Positions 18,019 through 26,681 of a DNA stretch of 64,000 nucleotides are shown piece by piece. The stretch covers positions 5,635,501-5,699,500 of the forward strand of contig NZ_CP030850.1 of NCBI RefSeq assembly GCF_003325355.1, given 5' to 3'. A program made the position numbers and the translations under genes. The notes beneath the pieces were generated by a model. It worked only from the letters and a program-made list of their open reading frames with translations. It searched no databases and was not told the origin of the DNA. The stretch is from Runella rosea. GTDB lineage: Bacteria > Bacteroidota > Bacteroidia > Cytophagales > Spirosomataceae. The first letter of the stretch is position 1; each line of letters opens with the position of its first letter.

Positions 18019-21000
18019 TTAGAAAGAGACGTTCAAACCCACTGATGCCGTAGCAAAAAACGGATAATCGTTTTCGACACCGTTGCGGGTTTCGGGGTCA
18101 TAATAGCCTTGGAATGCTCCCAAGCCCGAAATTGTAAATAAATCTTGTCCTGAGAAGAAGAAGCGGGCACGCTCAATTTTAACGCGCTTAGTCAACGTGC
18201 TTGGCAGGGTGTAACCTACTTGGAAATTTTTAAGACGCATGTATTTGCCGTCCAAAATCCACTTGTCAGAGGCTACGTAGTTGTGCGTAGCACCCGTAAA
18301 CGGACGAGGATAAAGGGCATCAGGATTTTCGGGGGTCCAGTAGTCGGCATGGATGGCCAAAGGCTGTTTCCAAGTCACCAAACGAGGGGCAATCGACTCG
18401 GTATTGGGGCGGAAGCGACGTTTGCCCACTCCTTGGAAAAAGACCATGAAGTCAAACCCTTTCCAGTCAAATCCCAATGTTGAGCCAAACAACAGACGGG
18501 GTTGGTCGGTGCCTAAATACACTAAATCACCAAAATCTTCCACGTTTCCTTTGCCCACCGTTAGGCGGTTGTCGCCGTTGCGGTCTATGTATTTTACGTC
18601 GCCTGGGCCTGTACGGTTATCTTGGAATGGGGAGGCTTTGACCTCATCGGCCGAGGTGAAATACCCCGCTGTTTGGTAGCCCCAAAGGGTATTGATTGGG
18701 TAGCCCTCAATGAGGCTGTTGAAGCCCGCATTGATAACCCGGCGGCCCGAGAAATTGATAAGTTTGTTTTGGTTGTCTGAAAGATTGAACGAAACATTAT
18801 AGTTGAAATCTTTGCCGATGCGGTCGCGGTAGCGCAGGTCAAGTTCCCAGCCCCATGATTTTAGCTCTCCGTTGTTTTTGCGTGGGGTGGCAATCCCGAT
18901 GGTGGCCGGAAGCTGCTGCGGGGTGAGCATGTTCCGGTTGAACTTGACGTAATAATCAAAGTTGGCCTGCAAACGATTTTGGAAAAATCCGAGGTCAATA
19001 CCTCCGTTGGTGGTTTCGATGGTTTCCCAAGAAAGCGCCGCCGACGGAATGAACGTTTGTCCGATGTAAGATGCCCGGGCATCGCCCAATACAAGGTTTG
19101 AGCTTCTCGACAATTGGTTTAGGTAGTCATAAAAACCAAGGGTACTTCCCAAAGCACCTCCCAAACGGCCCCATGAGCCGCGCAGTTTAAGCTCAGAGAT
19201 AAACCGTAATGAGTTGGCAAACCACGCTTCGCGATGAACGTTCCAACCTACCGATGCCGCAGGGAAAATTTGGGTACGCAGGCCGGGTGCAAGTTTTGAG
19301 CTTTCGTCCTGACGAACGGTCACTTCAAAAAGATATTTGTCGCTAAAATTGTAGTTGAAACGACCAAAAATTGATTGAAATGCGTACGTACGGATGGTTT
19401 CGCTGTTGCTTTTGGTAGCGTCGTCACCGAGGCTTAGCGTAGGCAAGTCGTTGCTTACAAGGTTGTTGGCTTGGGTAAATACACTTTCAAAACGGGAGTC
19501 TTCCCACTGATAGCCTCCTAATACGCTGAAACTGTGTTTGTCGCCGATTTTGAAATTGTAATCAGCCAAGAACTGTAAATTCAAATTTTTGGTCAAATCA
19601 CGGGTAACGCGGTACGAGTTTACCTGATTTATGTAGCGCGAAATGCTGTTGCGGCCCCACAAAGGAACCGTCCTGAAAAATGTGTTGCGATTTTGGGGAC
19701 GGAATTGTGTTCCTGCCACGGCCCGAAGGGTCAATCCTTTAACGATTTCGGCGGCTTTGAGGGTAAAAGTTCCGTCAAAGAAGTTTTTGTCGAGATTGTT
19801 GTATCCTCCCGATTCCAACTCAGCATAGGCCGACGCGGCCGACCCTGCGCCGTTGTAGCGGCCCTCGGGCGTAAAGAAAGGCGTTCGGGTACGTAGGCGA
19901 TACACTTGGTACAAAAGTCCACCACCGTCGGCGCCTGAAGAGGACTGGCGTGTTTGTTCGAGTGTATAGGCAATTCGGGTATCTAACGAAAGGTGTTTGG
20001 TCAACTGAGTGCCTAAGTTGACGCGCAGGTTATAACGTTTGTTGTTGTCGGGGCCGACCTTGAAAACGCCTTGTTTTTCGTAATATCCACCCGAAACCAT
20101 GAAGTTAAACTTATCTGTACCGCCGCGCGCCGTGATATTGTGCGTGCGCATGGAGGTATATTTCCGTAAAAGTTGGTCGGTAAGTGGCTCTTGATTATAA
20201 AACAAATAGTTGTTGGTATCGGCGGGGTTGACCACGTACGGAACGTTGTTGCGGATTTGTTCTAAGTCAAATGCATTGTATTCTGGGCCCGCGCCCGCAT
20301 TGAGTTGACCTAAATTTACAAGATTGGCTTCGTCCAATAAACTCAATCGTTCGGGAACATTGATGGCCCACTCGGTACCGTATTGACCCAAATAATCAAA
20401 AGTTACTTTACCAGCTTTCCCTTTTTTGGTCGTTACTAATATTACCCCTCCCGCAGCCTGTGCGCCATAAATAGCCGCGGCCGCAGCATCTTTTAGCACA
20501 CTCATGCTTTCTACGTCGTTGGGGTTCATGTTGAGGAGCGTAGAGCTGGGTACCGTTACCCCGTCCAAAATCACGAGTGGTGGCACGTCGCCGTTGGCGG
20601 TGGTTGCACCCCTGATTTGCAGGTTGAGGCTTTCGTTACCGGGCTGACCCGTTACGCGGGTTACAATTAAGCCGGGGGTCGTTCCTTGAAGGGCGTTGGC
20701 TAAGTTGCTACTGGGGCGGTTTTGAATCATTTTTGAATCTACGGTCGAGACAGCCCCCGTCAGATTGACCTTCTTTTGGGTTCCGTATCCTACCACCACG
20801 ACCTCTTCGAGGCTTTTATCATCTACCACCAAACTGATGTTGAAATTGGTCTGATTGCCCACCGTAATTTCTTGTTTGGCATAGCCGATGTACGAAAATA
20901 CCAGCACCGATTTATCATCCACTACCGAAATACGGAAGGTTCCCTGCGCGTCTGACGTAGCTCCCCGGGTGGTTCCTCTCACTTGTACCGTTACCCCGAC

Positions 21001-21468
21001 CAATGCCTCACCTTTCTCGTCGGTCACTTTACCGGTTACATTCCGGTCAATAGACTGATTTTGCAGCAGACTTGGGGTTTGGAGGGGTGTTTCGATAAAC
21101 CCCACCGCTTTTTTGAAAAGGGCAATTTGTTTGCCTTTGGCCTCAAAACTGATGTTGAGCGGCGTCAGCACTTGCTCAAGCACTGACTTCAGTTTTTCGT
21201 TTTGGGCGTTAATGTTAATTTTTTGATTGGCCTTGATTTCCTTAGGATTGTAGATGAACCGTACGTTGGTGGTGCGTTCAAGGGCACCCAATGTACTTTT
21301 CAGATCCTCGTTGGAAAGTTTAAGGGTTACTTTTTGGTCAAGCATTTCCTGACCCATCGCGTCGTGCGCATAAGAGGCACTCATGCACAGAATGGCAATA
21401 ATCATCTGTGTGAAGGAAATTCTCATGAGTGTTCGGAGAAGATTGGTTGTTTGGTAGAATTTATCCAT
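18019..21468 (-). CDS. SusC/RagA TonB-linked outer-membrane protein with STN signalling domain (pair 2)
   Basis: The 1149-residue product has an N-terminal hydrophobic signal, then an STN domain (about 46-120: QKVTLKLSNEDLKSTLGALE, RFIYNPKEI), a carboxypeptidase-D-regulatory-like domain (about 142-225), EEVVVVGYG with the plug, and the beta-barrel ending in SVGLNVSF. STN-bearing SusC proteins relay substrate binding to a FecR-like anti-sigma factor, and exactly such a FecR and ECF sigma gene lie directly upstream (80 bp). This pair is therefore predicted to be induced by trans-envelope signalling, unlike pair 1. Confidence 0.95.
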   Translation of the reverse strand: MDKFYQTTNLLRTLMRISFTQMIIAILCMSASYAHDAMGQEMLDQKVTLKLSNEDLKSTLGALERTTNVRFIYNPKEIKANQKININAQNEKLKSVLEQVLTPLNISFEAKGKQIALFKKAVGFIETPLQTPSLLQNQSIDRNVTGKVTDEKGEALVGVTVQVRGTTRGATSDAQGTFRISVVDDKSVLVFSYIGYAKQEITVGNQTNFNISLVVDDKSLEEVVVVGYGTQKKVNLTGAVSTVDSKMIQNRPSSNLANALQGTTPGLIVTRVTGQPGNESLNLQIRGATTANGDVPPLVILDGVTVPSSTLLNMNPNDVESMSVLKDAAAAAIYGAQAAGGVILVTTKKGKAGKVTFDYLGQYGTEWAINVPERLSLLDEANLVNLGQLNAGAGPEYNAFDLEQIRNNVPYVVNPADTNNYLFYNQEPLTDQLLRKYTSMRTHNITARGGTDKFNFMVSGGYYEKQGVFKVGPDNNKRYNLRVNLGTQLTKHLSLDTRIAYTLEQTRQSSSGADGGGLLYQVYRLRTRTPFFTPEGRYNGAGSAASAYAELESGGYNNLDKNFFDGTFTLKAAEIVKGLTLRAVAGTQFRPQNRNTFFRTVPLWGRNSISRYINQVNSYRVTRDLTKNLNLQFLADYNFKIGDKHSFSVLGGYQWEDSRFESVFTQANNLVSNDLPTLSLGDDATKSNSETIRTYAFQSIFGRFNYNFSDKYLFEVTVRQDESSKLAPGLRTQIFPAASVGWNVHREAWFANSLRFISELKLRGSWGRLGGALGSTLGFYDYLNQLSRSSNLVLGDARASYIGQTFIPSAALSWETIETTNGGIDLGFFQNRLQANFDYYVKFNRNMLTPQQLPATIGIATPRKNNGELKSWGWELDLRYRDRIGKDFNYNVSFNLSDNQNKLINFSGRRVINAGFNSLIEGYPINTLWGYQTAGYFTSADEVKASPFQDNRTGPGDVKYIDRNGDNRLTVGKGNVEDFGDLVYLGTDQPRLLFGSTLGFDWKGFDFMVFFQGVGKRRFRPNTESIAPRLVTWKQPLAIHADYWTPENPDALYPRPFTGATHNYVASDKWILDGKYMRLKNFQVGYTLPSTLTKRVKIERARFFFSGQDLFTISGLGAFQGYYDPETRNGVENDYPFFATASVGLNVSF

Positions 21469-21547
21469 GACAAAATAGTGGTTTTCTCATGGATGGCAGA
21501 CGTAAAGCTAAGATACTGGATTTTTAACGTTTTTTTTTGAAAAAGTT

Positions 21548-22639
21548 CTATTTGCAGCCTCGACTATGGATAATGATTTGAGCGTCAACCATTTCGTAAG
21601 TTGAATGGGTAATTTTACAAATTAAATCAAGCTTGTCAAACAGTGATTCGTCGGAGAGATTGGCCGTCAGAAAGCAGGATTCCATGGTCTTTGCGTCATA
21701 AATAACCGAAATGCCGTACATCTTTTCTACAAATTTAAATACTTGAGATACAGGAGTTTCTTCAAAAATGAATTCTTGTTTGGGGGCTTCAACCACTGCT
21801 TCGGGGGCTTCTACGATTGATTTGAAGAGACGCTCTTCATTTTTTGAGAATGCAGCCTGTTGGTTGGGCGTCAGCACTACGCCCGCCATCACGTTTTGCT
21901 GGGTTTCTTTGGCTTTTTCGAGGTCTTTACGAGTGTAAACCGATACTTTGCCCGTTTTTACTTCCACTTTTGCTTCTTGGGCATCCGCAAAAGAATTGAC
22001 CATGAAACTCGTTCCCAATACCTGCGTTGAGATATGATGTGTATAGACCCAGAAGGGTTTTTGTGGATTTTTGGCAATGTCAAAAAACGCTTTTCCGTTC
22101 AAATACACTTCTCTTCGAGAGGCGTTGAAGGGGGTGGGATAACGTAGGCTGCTCTTAGGATACAACGTAACGGTGCTGCCATCTTCGAAGCTGATTTTTT
22201 GCGGAATATTAGTTTGGTTGGTGTTTTCTAAGTAGTTGTGGGTAAGTTGTGGGAGAAATGAATCTTCAACCTCCGCGACGGGAAGAGAAGGCGTGCTTAG
22301 ATATTTGTACAACCCAAATCCTACCCCCATCACCAGAAGGATGGAAGCGGCCAGACGAAAGGCGGTGTTTTTCCAGAATGCTACCACGGGTTTTTCGGGG
22401 AGGGCTACTATACGTTGGGTAATCTGTTCCAGCTCATCTTGCTCGAAGGTGGTTTCGTCGTTTTCAAGCGCCAACAAAAAGGCCTTTGCCAACTGTATTG
22501 TTTCAGTACAGTCGGGATTTTGGTCTATCCAATCATTCCAATAACGGGAGCTTTCTGGTTCGTTGTCAAGAACCCACCGACGAAAGCGCTCATCGCGGGC
22601 AAAATCTTCGAATCGGTAGTTGCGATACAAAGTATTCAT
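21548..22639 (-). CDS. FecR-family anti-sigma factor
   Basis: The 363-residue product has a cytoplasmic N-terminal part (about 1-90), one transmembrane helix (about 92-112, FRLAASILLVMGVGFGLY), a periplasmic FecR domain (KISFEDGSTVTLYPKSSLRY, VYLNGKAFFDIAK, TQVLGTSFMVNSF) and a C-terminal DUF4974-type segment (FIFEETPVSQVFKFVEKMYG). It should bind the STN domain of the SusC at 18019 and restrain the sigma factor encoded 92 bp upstream. Order sigma - FecR - SusC - SusD is the standard arrangement. Confidence 0.95.
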   Translation of the reverse strand: MNTLYRNYRFEDFARDERFRRWVLDNEPESSRYWNDWIDQNPDCTETIQLAKAFLLALENDETTFEQDELEQITQRIVALPEKPVVAFWKNTAFRLAASILLVMGVGFGLYKYLSTPSLPVAEVEDSFLPQLTHNYLENTNQTNIPQKISFEDGSTVTLYPKSSLRYPTPFNASRREVYLNGKAFFDIAKNPQKPFWVYTHHISTQVLGTSFMVNSFADAQEAKVEVKTGKVSVYTRKDLEKAKETQQNVMAGVVLTPNQQAAFSKNEERLFKSIVEAPEAVVEAPKQEFIFEETPVSQVFKFVEKMYGISVIYDAKTMESCFLTANLSDESLFDKLDLICKITHSTYEMVDAQIIIHSRGCK

Positions 22640-22731
22640 AGAGGAACGGTTTCGTTAAAGCTGGCAGAGGCCAAGGGGCATTTTTTATAGATGGCAATAG
22701 AAGAAGAGAAATACTTGTTTTTTCGGGATTT

Positions 22732-23346
22732 TTAAAAAATAAACAAATCAAATATCCCCAGCAAAGCATAAATTACCTGCCAATTTTGGCGGAATAACTT
22801 AAACGCCGTTTGCAATAAATTAGAGACTGACTGCGGGTGAATATCCATGATTTGAGCGATTTCTTCGCGCTCCAAATCCTGATAAAACTGCAAATAGATG
22901 GCTTCTCGCTGGCGTTTAGGGAGTTGGTTGAGCAGCGCTCCTATCTTGTGTTTGAGCTGGGCTTCATGCTCTTCTTCAATCATCAATCGTTCGTGCGGAA
23001 GTTCAACAAAATGCCAATTGTTTTCGAGGTCGATGGGTTCGTCCTCTTTGATAATTTGCTGACGAAACCCTTCGCGTAGCACCCGCTTCCGAACCGAACT
23101 CAACAGGTAGGCCCGCACACTGTCGGGCGTACTGAGGCGGTCGCGGCGCTGCCATACCTCAATAAAAACTTCCTGAACACAATCCTTCACAAAATCTTCG
23201 TCGCGGATAAACTTGTACCCGTAGTTTTGTAAAGGGTTGAAGTATTTTTTGATGAGTTTACCCAAGGCCAACTCACTTCCGTTCTTCAACTGAATCCAGA
23301 GCTGAAGATCAGAAAAGGTCGATTGGTTGTCGGGGAGTTTCACCAT
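22732..23346 (-). CDS. ECF-type RNA polymerase sigma-70 factor
   Basis: The 204-residue product has sigma region 2 (ALGKLIKKYFNPLQNYGYKF, DCVQEVFIEVWQRRD) and region 4 (LNQLPKRQREAIYLQFYQDL, EEIAQIMDIHPQSVSNLL). This is an extracytoplasmic-function sigma factor of the Bacteroidota SusC/FecR type. Its target is presumably the SusC/D-2 operon. The C-terminal hydrophobic tail (VIYALLGIFDLFIF) is slightly longer than region 4 requires. The gene lies between FecR and the GH88 gene, behind a hairpin at 23366-23397. Confidence 0.95.
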   Translation of the reverse strand: MVKLPDNQSTFSDLQLWIQLKNGSELALGKLIKKYFNPLQNYGYKFIRDEDFVKDCVQEVFIEVWQRRDRLSTPDSVRAYLLSSVRKRVLREGFRQQIIKEDEPIDLENNWHFVELPHERLMIEEEHEAQLKHKIGALLNQLPKRQREAIYLQFYQDLEREEIAQIMDIHPQSVSNLLQTAFKLFRQNWQVIYALLGIFDLFIF

Positions 23347-23365
23347 GCGTTTTTTTCGAAAAGAA

Positions 23366-23397
23366 GCCTTCCGAGAGCGCTTTACTCATCGGAAGGC
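23366..23397 (-). terminator. Hairpin terminator after the GH88 gene
   Basis: GCCTTCCGA (23366-23374) pairs perfectly with TCGGAAGGC (23389-23397), followed on the minus strand by TTCTTTTCG and more T. It separates the GH88 gene from the sigma gene, whose start is at 23346. Confidence 0.75.
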
Positions 23398-23416
23398 CGT
23401 TTTTTATAAAAATGGG

Positions 23417-24589
23417 TTATTTTTTTCGTTTGTTCAACGCGTCATAACGAAGCAATCCTTCCAGATAATAATAATCAGCGTACACCAGTGGCACATCAAT
23501 CTCTGATTTGCCCAACTTATGGCCAGTGCTGTGTTGTAAAATAAAATGGTTGTTTTTGCCCAACTCGGCTTTATACGGTGCTTTTGACAGGTTTTCGAGC
23601 ATTATCACGGCATCGTTGTAGTATTTTTTGGCGTTTTTGCCGCCATACGTACTCAATTCCAACAGGGCCGAGGCCGCAATGGCACCCGCCGAAGCGTCGC
23701 GCTCTTCACCTGGTTTGCTATAATCCCAATACGGAATTTTATCGGCTGGCAGGGTGGGATTGTTCAAAATAAAATCGGCGATGTTGCGGGCGTGCTCAAG
23801 GTATTTTTGGTCTTTGGTTTCGCGGTACATCACCGTGTAGCCGTACAGCCCCCAAGCTTGCCCGCGCGACCACGCTGATTCGTCGGCGGCACCCTGGTGG
23901 TTTTTCTTGGCCAATACTTCACCGTTTGGACCGTAACACAATACGTGATAGGCGCTATGGTCGGGGCGGTAGTGATTTTTGAGGGTATTGTCGGCGTGGG
24001 TTACGCTGAGGTTATAAAACTCCTTGTTGCCCGACTCGCGCGCGGCCCAAAACAAAAACTCTAGGTTCATCATGTTGTCGATGATAACGGGATAATCATA
24101 CCCACCTTTAAAGCTGTTCCAAGATTTAATCACGCCTCTTTTGGGGTCAAAACGTGTTGAAAGTGATTTAGCACCCGTGAGCATGATGGGCTTATACGCT
24201 TTGTTTTTGGTGAGTCGGTAGCCATTTCCGAAGGGGCAATAAATCATAAAGCCCAAGTCGTGTGTACCCGTGTTGTACTGCTCTTTTTCTACGGCCATGG
24301 TCCATTTGTGGGCGGCTTCTTTCCACTGGGGGGCTTTGTTGTATTCATAAATATACCAAAGCGAACCTCCAAAAAATCCACTGCACCACCAGTCCGATTT
24401 CATGTCGCGCGGGGTGCCGTCGGCATTGGTCGACTGCGGGAATTTGGTGAGGTCGGGGTGGGCGGCCAACATTCCTTCGTATTGTTTGGCCGCAAATTCA
24501 AATTCCTTTTTTACATCAATTTTTGATTGGCCCTGGGCCACAAAGGCCAATAGGACAAGGCAAAGAGATAATACTTTTTTCATCAACAA
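23417..24589 (-). CDS. GH88 unsaturated glucuronyl hydrolase
   Basis: The 390-residue product (or 388 from the second Met) has a signal peptide ending near VAQGQ. The GH88 alpha/alpha-barrel shows its key acids: D111 in THDLGFMIYCPFGN and D171 in VIIDNMMNLEFLFW, matching the two catalytic aspartates of characterised unsaturated glucuronyl hydrolases. DESAWSRGQAWGLYGY and RDASAGAIAASALLEL are also typical. The enzyme hydrates the 4,5-double bond of unsaturated uronic acids left by lyases, which fits the two heparinase-like proteins and the BNR_4 protein in this locus. It is probably periplasmic. Confidence 0.95.
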   Translation of the reverse strand: MLMKKVLSLCLVLLAFVAQGQSKIDVKKEFEFAAKQYEGMLAAHPDLTKFPQSTNADGTPRDMKSDWWCSGFFGGSLWYIYEYNKAPQWKEAAHKWTMAVEKEQYNTGTHDLGFMIYCPFGNGYRLTKNKAYKPIMLTGAKSLSTRFDPKRGVIKSWNSFKGGYDYPVIIDNMMNLEFLFWAARESGNKEFYNLSVTHADNTLKNHYRPDHSAYHVLCYGPNGEVLAKKNHQGAADESAWSRGQAWGLYGYTVMYRETKDQKYLEHARNIADFILNNPTLPADKIPYWDYSKPGEERDASAGAIAASALLELSTYGGKNAKKYYNDAVIMLENLSKAPYKAELGKNNHFILQHSTGHKLGKSEIDVPLVYADYYYLEGLLRYDALNKRKK

Positions 24590-24792
24590 AGACGGTTAAA
24601 AGTTAGATAAATAAAATTGTTTAAAAATAGTAGAAAAGTACAAAAAATGAATTGATAAATAGCGTAGCTTATAAAGAAGCTTTTTTGTGGTTAGACCCGA
24701 AAAAAGTTTGTTACTGCTTTAAAACTAAGGAAAAATTGCAATTTAAGCGAGTAAAAAGGCAAAAAAATGACTGAAAATTTATTGTGGTTGTT

Positions 24793-24820
24793 TGCAAACG
24801 TAACCGCAAACGTTTGCGGT
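24793..24820 (+). promoter_or_regulatory. LacI-type operator block upstream of the LacI gene
   Basis: It includes ACCGCAAACGTTTGCGGT (24803-24820), an 18-bp perfect palindrome with a central CG, preceded by the half-site TGCAAACGTAA. Bases 24793-24818 are exactly repeated (inverted) at 12422-12447 upstream of SusC-1. This supports autoregulation of the LacI gene plus control of SusC/D-1. Confidence 0.85.
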
Positions 24821-24859
24821 TTTTGTGAAAATGAATTTCAGGTCTTTAAAAAATTAAAT

Positions 24860-24897
24860 TATATTTGTTTAATAAAACGGGTGTAAAATTACATTTG
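24860..24897 (+). promoter_or_regulatory. Two candidate -7 promoter boxes for the LacI gene
   Basis: TATATTTG (24860-24867) and TACATTTG (24890-24897) both match the Bacteroidota -7 consensus TAnnTTTG. For the second, TTTG at 24864-24867 is placed like a -33 element. Both are downstream of the operator palindrome. Confidence 0.55.
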
Positions 24898-24960
24898 CTT
24901 CGGTCTGGAAATTGTATGTTTTAACACCGTTTATTGTAAAAATGATATTTCCTAAACACG

Positions 24961-25995
24961 ATGACCAAAAATACGCCTGTCACCATTAAAGACATTGCAC
25001 ATGCCCTGAATTTATCGGCTTCTACCGTCTCGCGTGCCCTGCGGGGTATGCCCGAAATACATCCAGAAACGAGGCAGGCCGTCTTACAGTTAGCGCAAGA
25101 ATGGGACTACCAACCCAATCAACTGGCCAAGAATCTCGTGAAAAGCCGTACCCGAACCATCGGGGTTATTTTGCCTACATTGAGTTATTACTTTTTTTCA
25201 TCGGTTCTCAATAGTATCGAAGAAGCAGCCATGCAGGCGGGGTATAGCGTGGTGGTGTGTCAGACCAACGAGTCCTATCTGCGCGAAGTGGCGCAGATAC
25301 AAAATCTGCTCAACAGTCAGGTGGAAGGGTTTATCATTTCGTTGGCGCGCGATACCCAAGACCTTGACCACATCAATCGCCTGTTGCGGAAGCAAATTCC
25401 CGTGGTGATATTTGACCGCTACGCCGAAGGAATCGAAGCTTCCAAAGTGATTGTCGACAATAAATTAGCGGCCTTTAAAGCCACTGAGCACCTCATCGAA
25501 AACGGTTGCCAACGGTTGGGCTGTTTGGCGGGCCCACCCAATCTTTTAATCAGTAATCAGCGGTTGGAAGGATTTAAGGAGGCTCTTCGAAAATATGATT
25601 TGCCTTACAACGAGCGTTATGTATTTCACAGTGATTTTACGCAAGAAAATATCATGATGCAAGCCCTGAGCATGATGGCTCTGCCCGAGCCTCCCGACGG
25701 TATTTTGACCATGAGCGACCGCATTGCTTTTTCGACCATGTATGCCCTGAAGCAGAAAGGAATACGCATTCCCGACGACGTGGCAATTGTCAGCTTCAAC
25801 AACGAGCCTACTTGTATTTACCTTTCGCCATCGCTGTCGAGCGTGAATCAGTCTATTCAGGAAATGGGCTCGCAGGTAGTGAGGCTATTGCTGAAACAAC
25901 TGGAATCGGAGCACAGCATACCCGAAACCGTGACCCTCTCCACCCAGTTGATGGTCAGAGAATCTTCGATGCTTTCTAAGAAAAAAGTTAGTTGA
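24961..25995 (+). CDS. LacI/GalR-family transcriptional regulator of the PUL
   Basis: The 344-residue product has the LacI helix-turn-helix at its start (TIKDIAHALNLSASTVSRAL, hinge NQLAKNLVKSRTRTIGVILP). The periplasmic-binding-protein-like effector domain follows (IPVVIFDRYAEGIEASKVIV, TEHLIENGCQRLGCLAGP, PDDVAIVSFNNEP). It is transcribed divergently from the GH88 gene. Its own upstream palindrome is duplicated in front of SusC/D-1 and, as a shorter core, at the DUF1080 operon, so it probably controls these PUL units in response to a sugar or sugar-acid derived from the polysaccharide. The effector is unknown. Confidence 0.95.
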   Translation: MTKNTPVTIKDIAHALNLSASTVSRALRGMPEIHPETRQAVLQLAQEWDYQPNQLAKNLVKSRTRTIGVILPTLSYYFFSSVLNSIEEAAMQAGYSVVVCQTNESYLREVAQIQNLLNSQVEGFIISLARDTQDLDHINRLLRKQIPVVIFDRYAEGIEASKVIVDNKLAAFKATEHLIENGCQRLGCLAGPPNLLISNQRLEGFKEALRKYDLPYNERYVFHSDFTQENIMMQALSMMALPEPPDGILTMSDRIAFSTMYALKQKGIRIPDDVAIVSFNNEPTCIYLSPSLSSVNQSIQEMGSQVVRLLLKQLESEHSIPETVTLSTQLMVRESSMLSKKKVS

Positions 25996-26098
25996 TTAGA
26001 CACGCTTTTCTCTTATTTAATGGGTAATTTTACCTCATTAAACTCCTTTATCAGGAATACTGTAAAAGATTAACAACTGTTTATAACGATATTTAATC

Positions 26099-26650
26099 AT
26101 GCAAAGACGTTCAGCAATACGGAACTTGACCATGGCCGTTGGAGGATTGATGAGTCTTCCGACTTGGGCTTCGGGTTGGACTCCCGAATCCATCGGAAAG
26201 GTATCAACGTTGTCCTTCAGTGAAGAGGGAACATTGGCCGAAATCGTAGAAACCATCATTCCAGAAACCACTACTCCGGGCGCTAAATCGCTTAAAGTGC
26301 ATCAATTTGCAATGCGGATGATCAACGATTGCTACGGAGAAGCCGCTCAAAAAGGATTGAAAGATGGCCTTGCTACGACCGACATCGCATCTAAACTGGC
26401 GCACGGAAAAGTATTTGCAGAAATTGAACCAGCCCAACGCCTTGAGTTGCTTAAAAAGCTGGCAAATTCGCCCGATGTGGCCACGAAACAGTTTGTAAAC
26501 ATGATCAAAGGCTTGACGATTCAGGGGTATCAAAACTCTGAATATGTGATGGTTAACATTCAGAAATACAACATGGCCCCCGGCTTTTATCACGGATGCG
26601 TTCCGATTGCTAAAGCACAGGGAAAGATGGAGAAAAAAACGGACCGGTAG
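26099..26650 (+). CDS. Gluconate 2-dehydrogenase subunit 3-like protein, Tat-exported
   Basis: The 183-residue product starts MQRRSAIRNLTMAVGGLMS, a twin-arginine signal. It continues with the subunit-3 pattern TLAEIVETIIPETTTPGAK, FAMRMINDCYGE and GFYHGCVPI (PF13618). Such small subunits escort and export a GMC-type catalytic subunit that has no signal of its own, and that subunit is encoded 31 bp downstream. The pair resembles membrane-bound sugar or sugar-alcohol dehydrogenases; no cytochrome subunit is visible here, so the electron acceptor is open. Confidence 0.9.
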   Translation: MQRRSAIRNLTMAVGGLMSLPTWASGWTPESIGKVSTLSFSEEGTLAEIVETIIPETTTPGAKSLKVHQFAMRMINDCYGEAAQKGLKDGLATTDIASKLAHGKVFAEIEPAQRLELLKKLANSPDVATKQFVNMIKGLTIQGYQNSEYVMVNIQKYNMAPGFYHGCVPIAKAQGKMEKKTDR

Positions 26651-26681
26651 GCCACTTATCAGCTAAAGCATAACCCACAAA

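Larger units (their letters stand above)
24590..24960. other. 371-bp divergent regulatory region between GH88 and LacI genes
   Basis: No coding sequence is seen. It contains the LacI operator block (24793-24820) and two promoter-like -7 boxes for the LacI gene (24860-24867, 24890-24897). The rest is AT-rich. The operator also lies upstream of the GH88 start (about 205 bp), so it could affect both directions. Confidence 0.7.
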
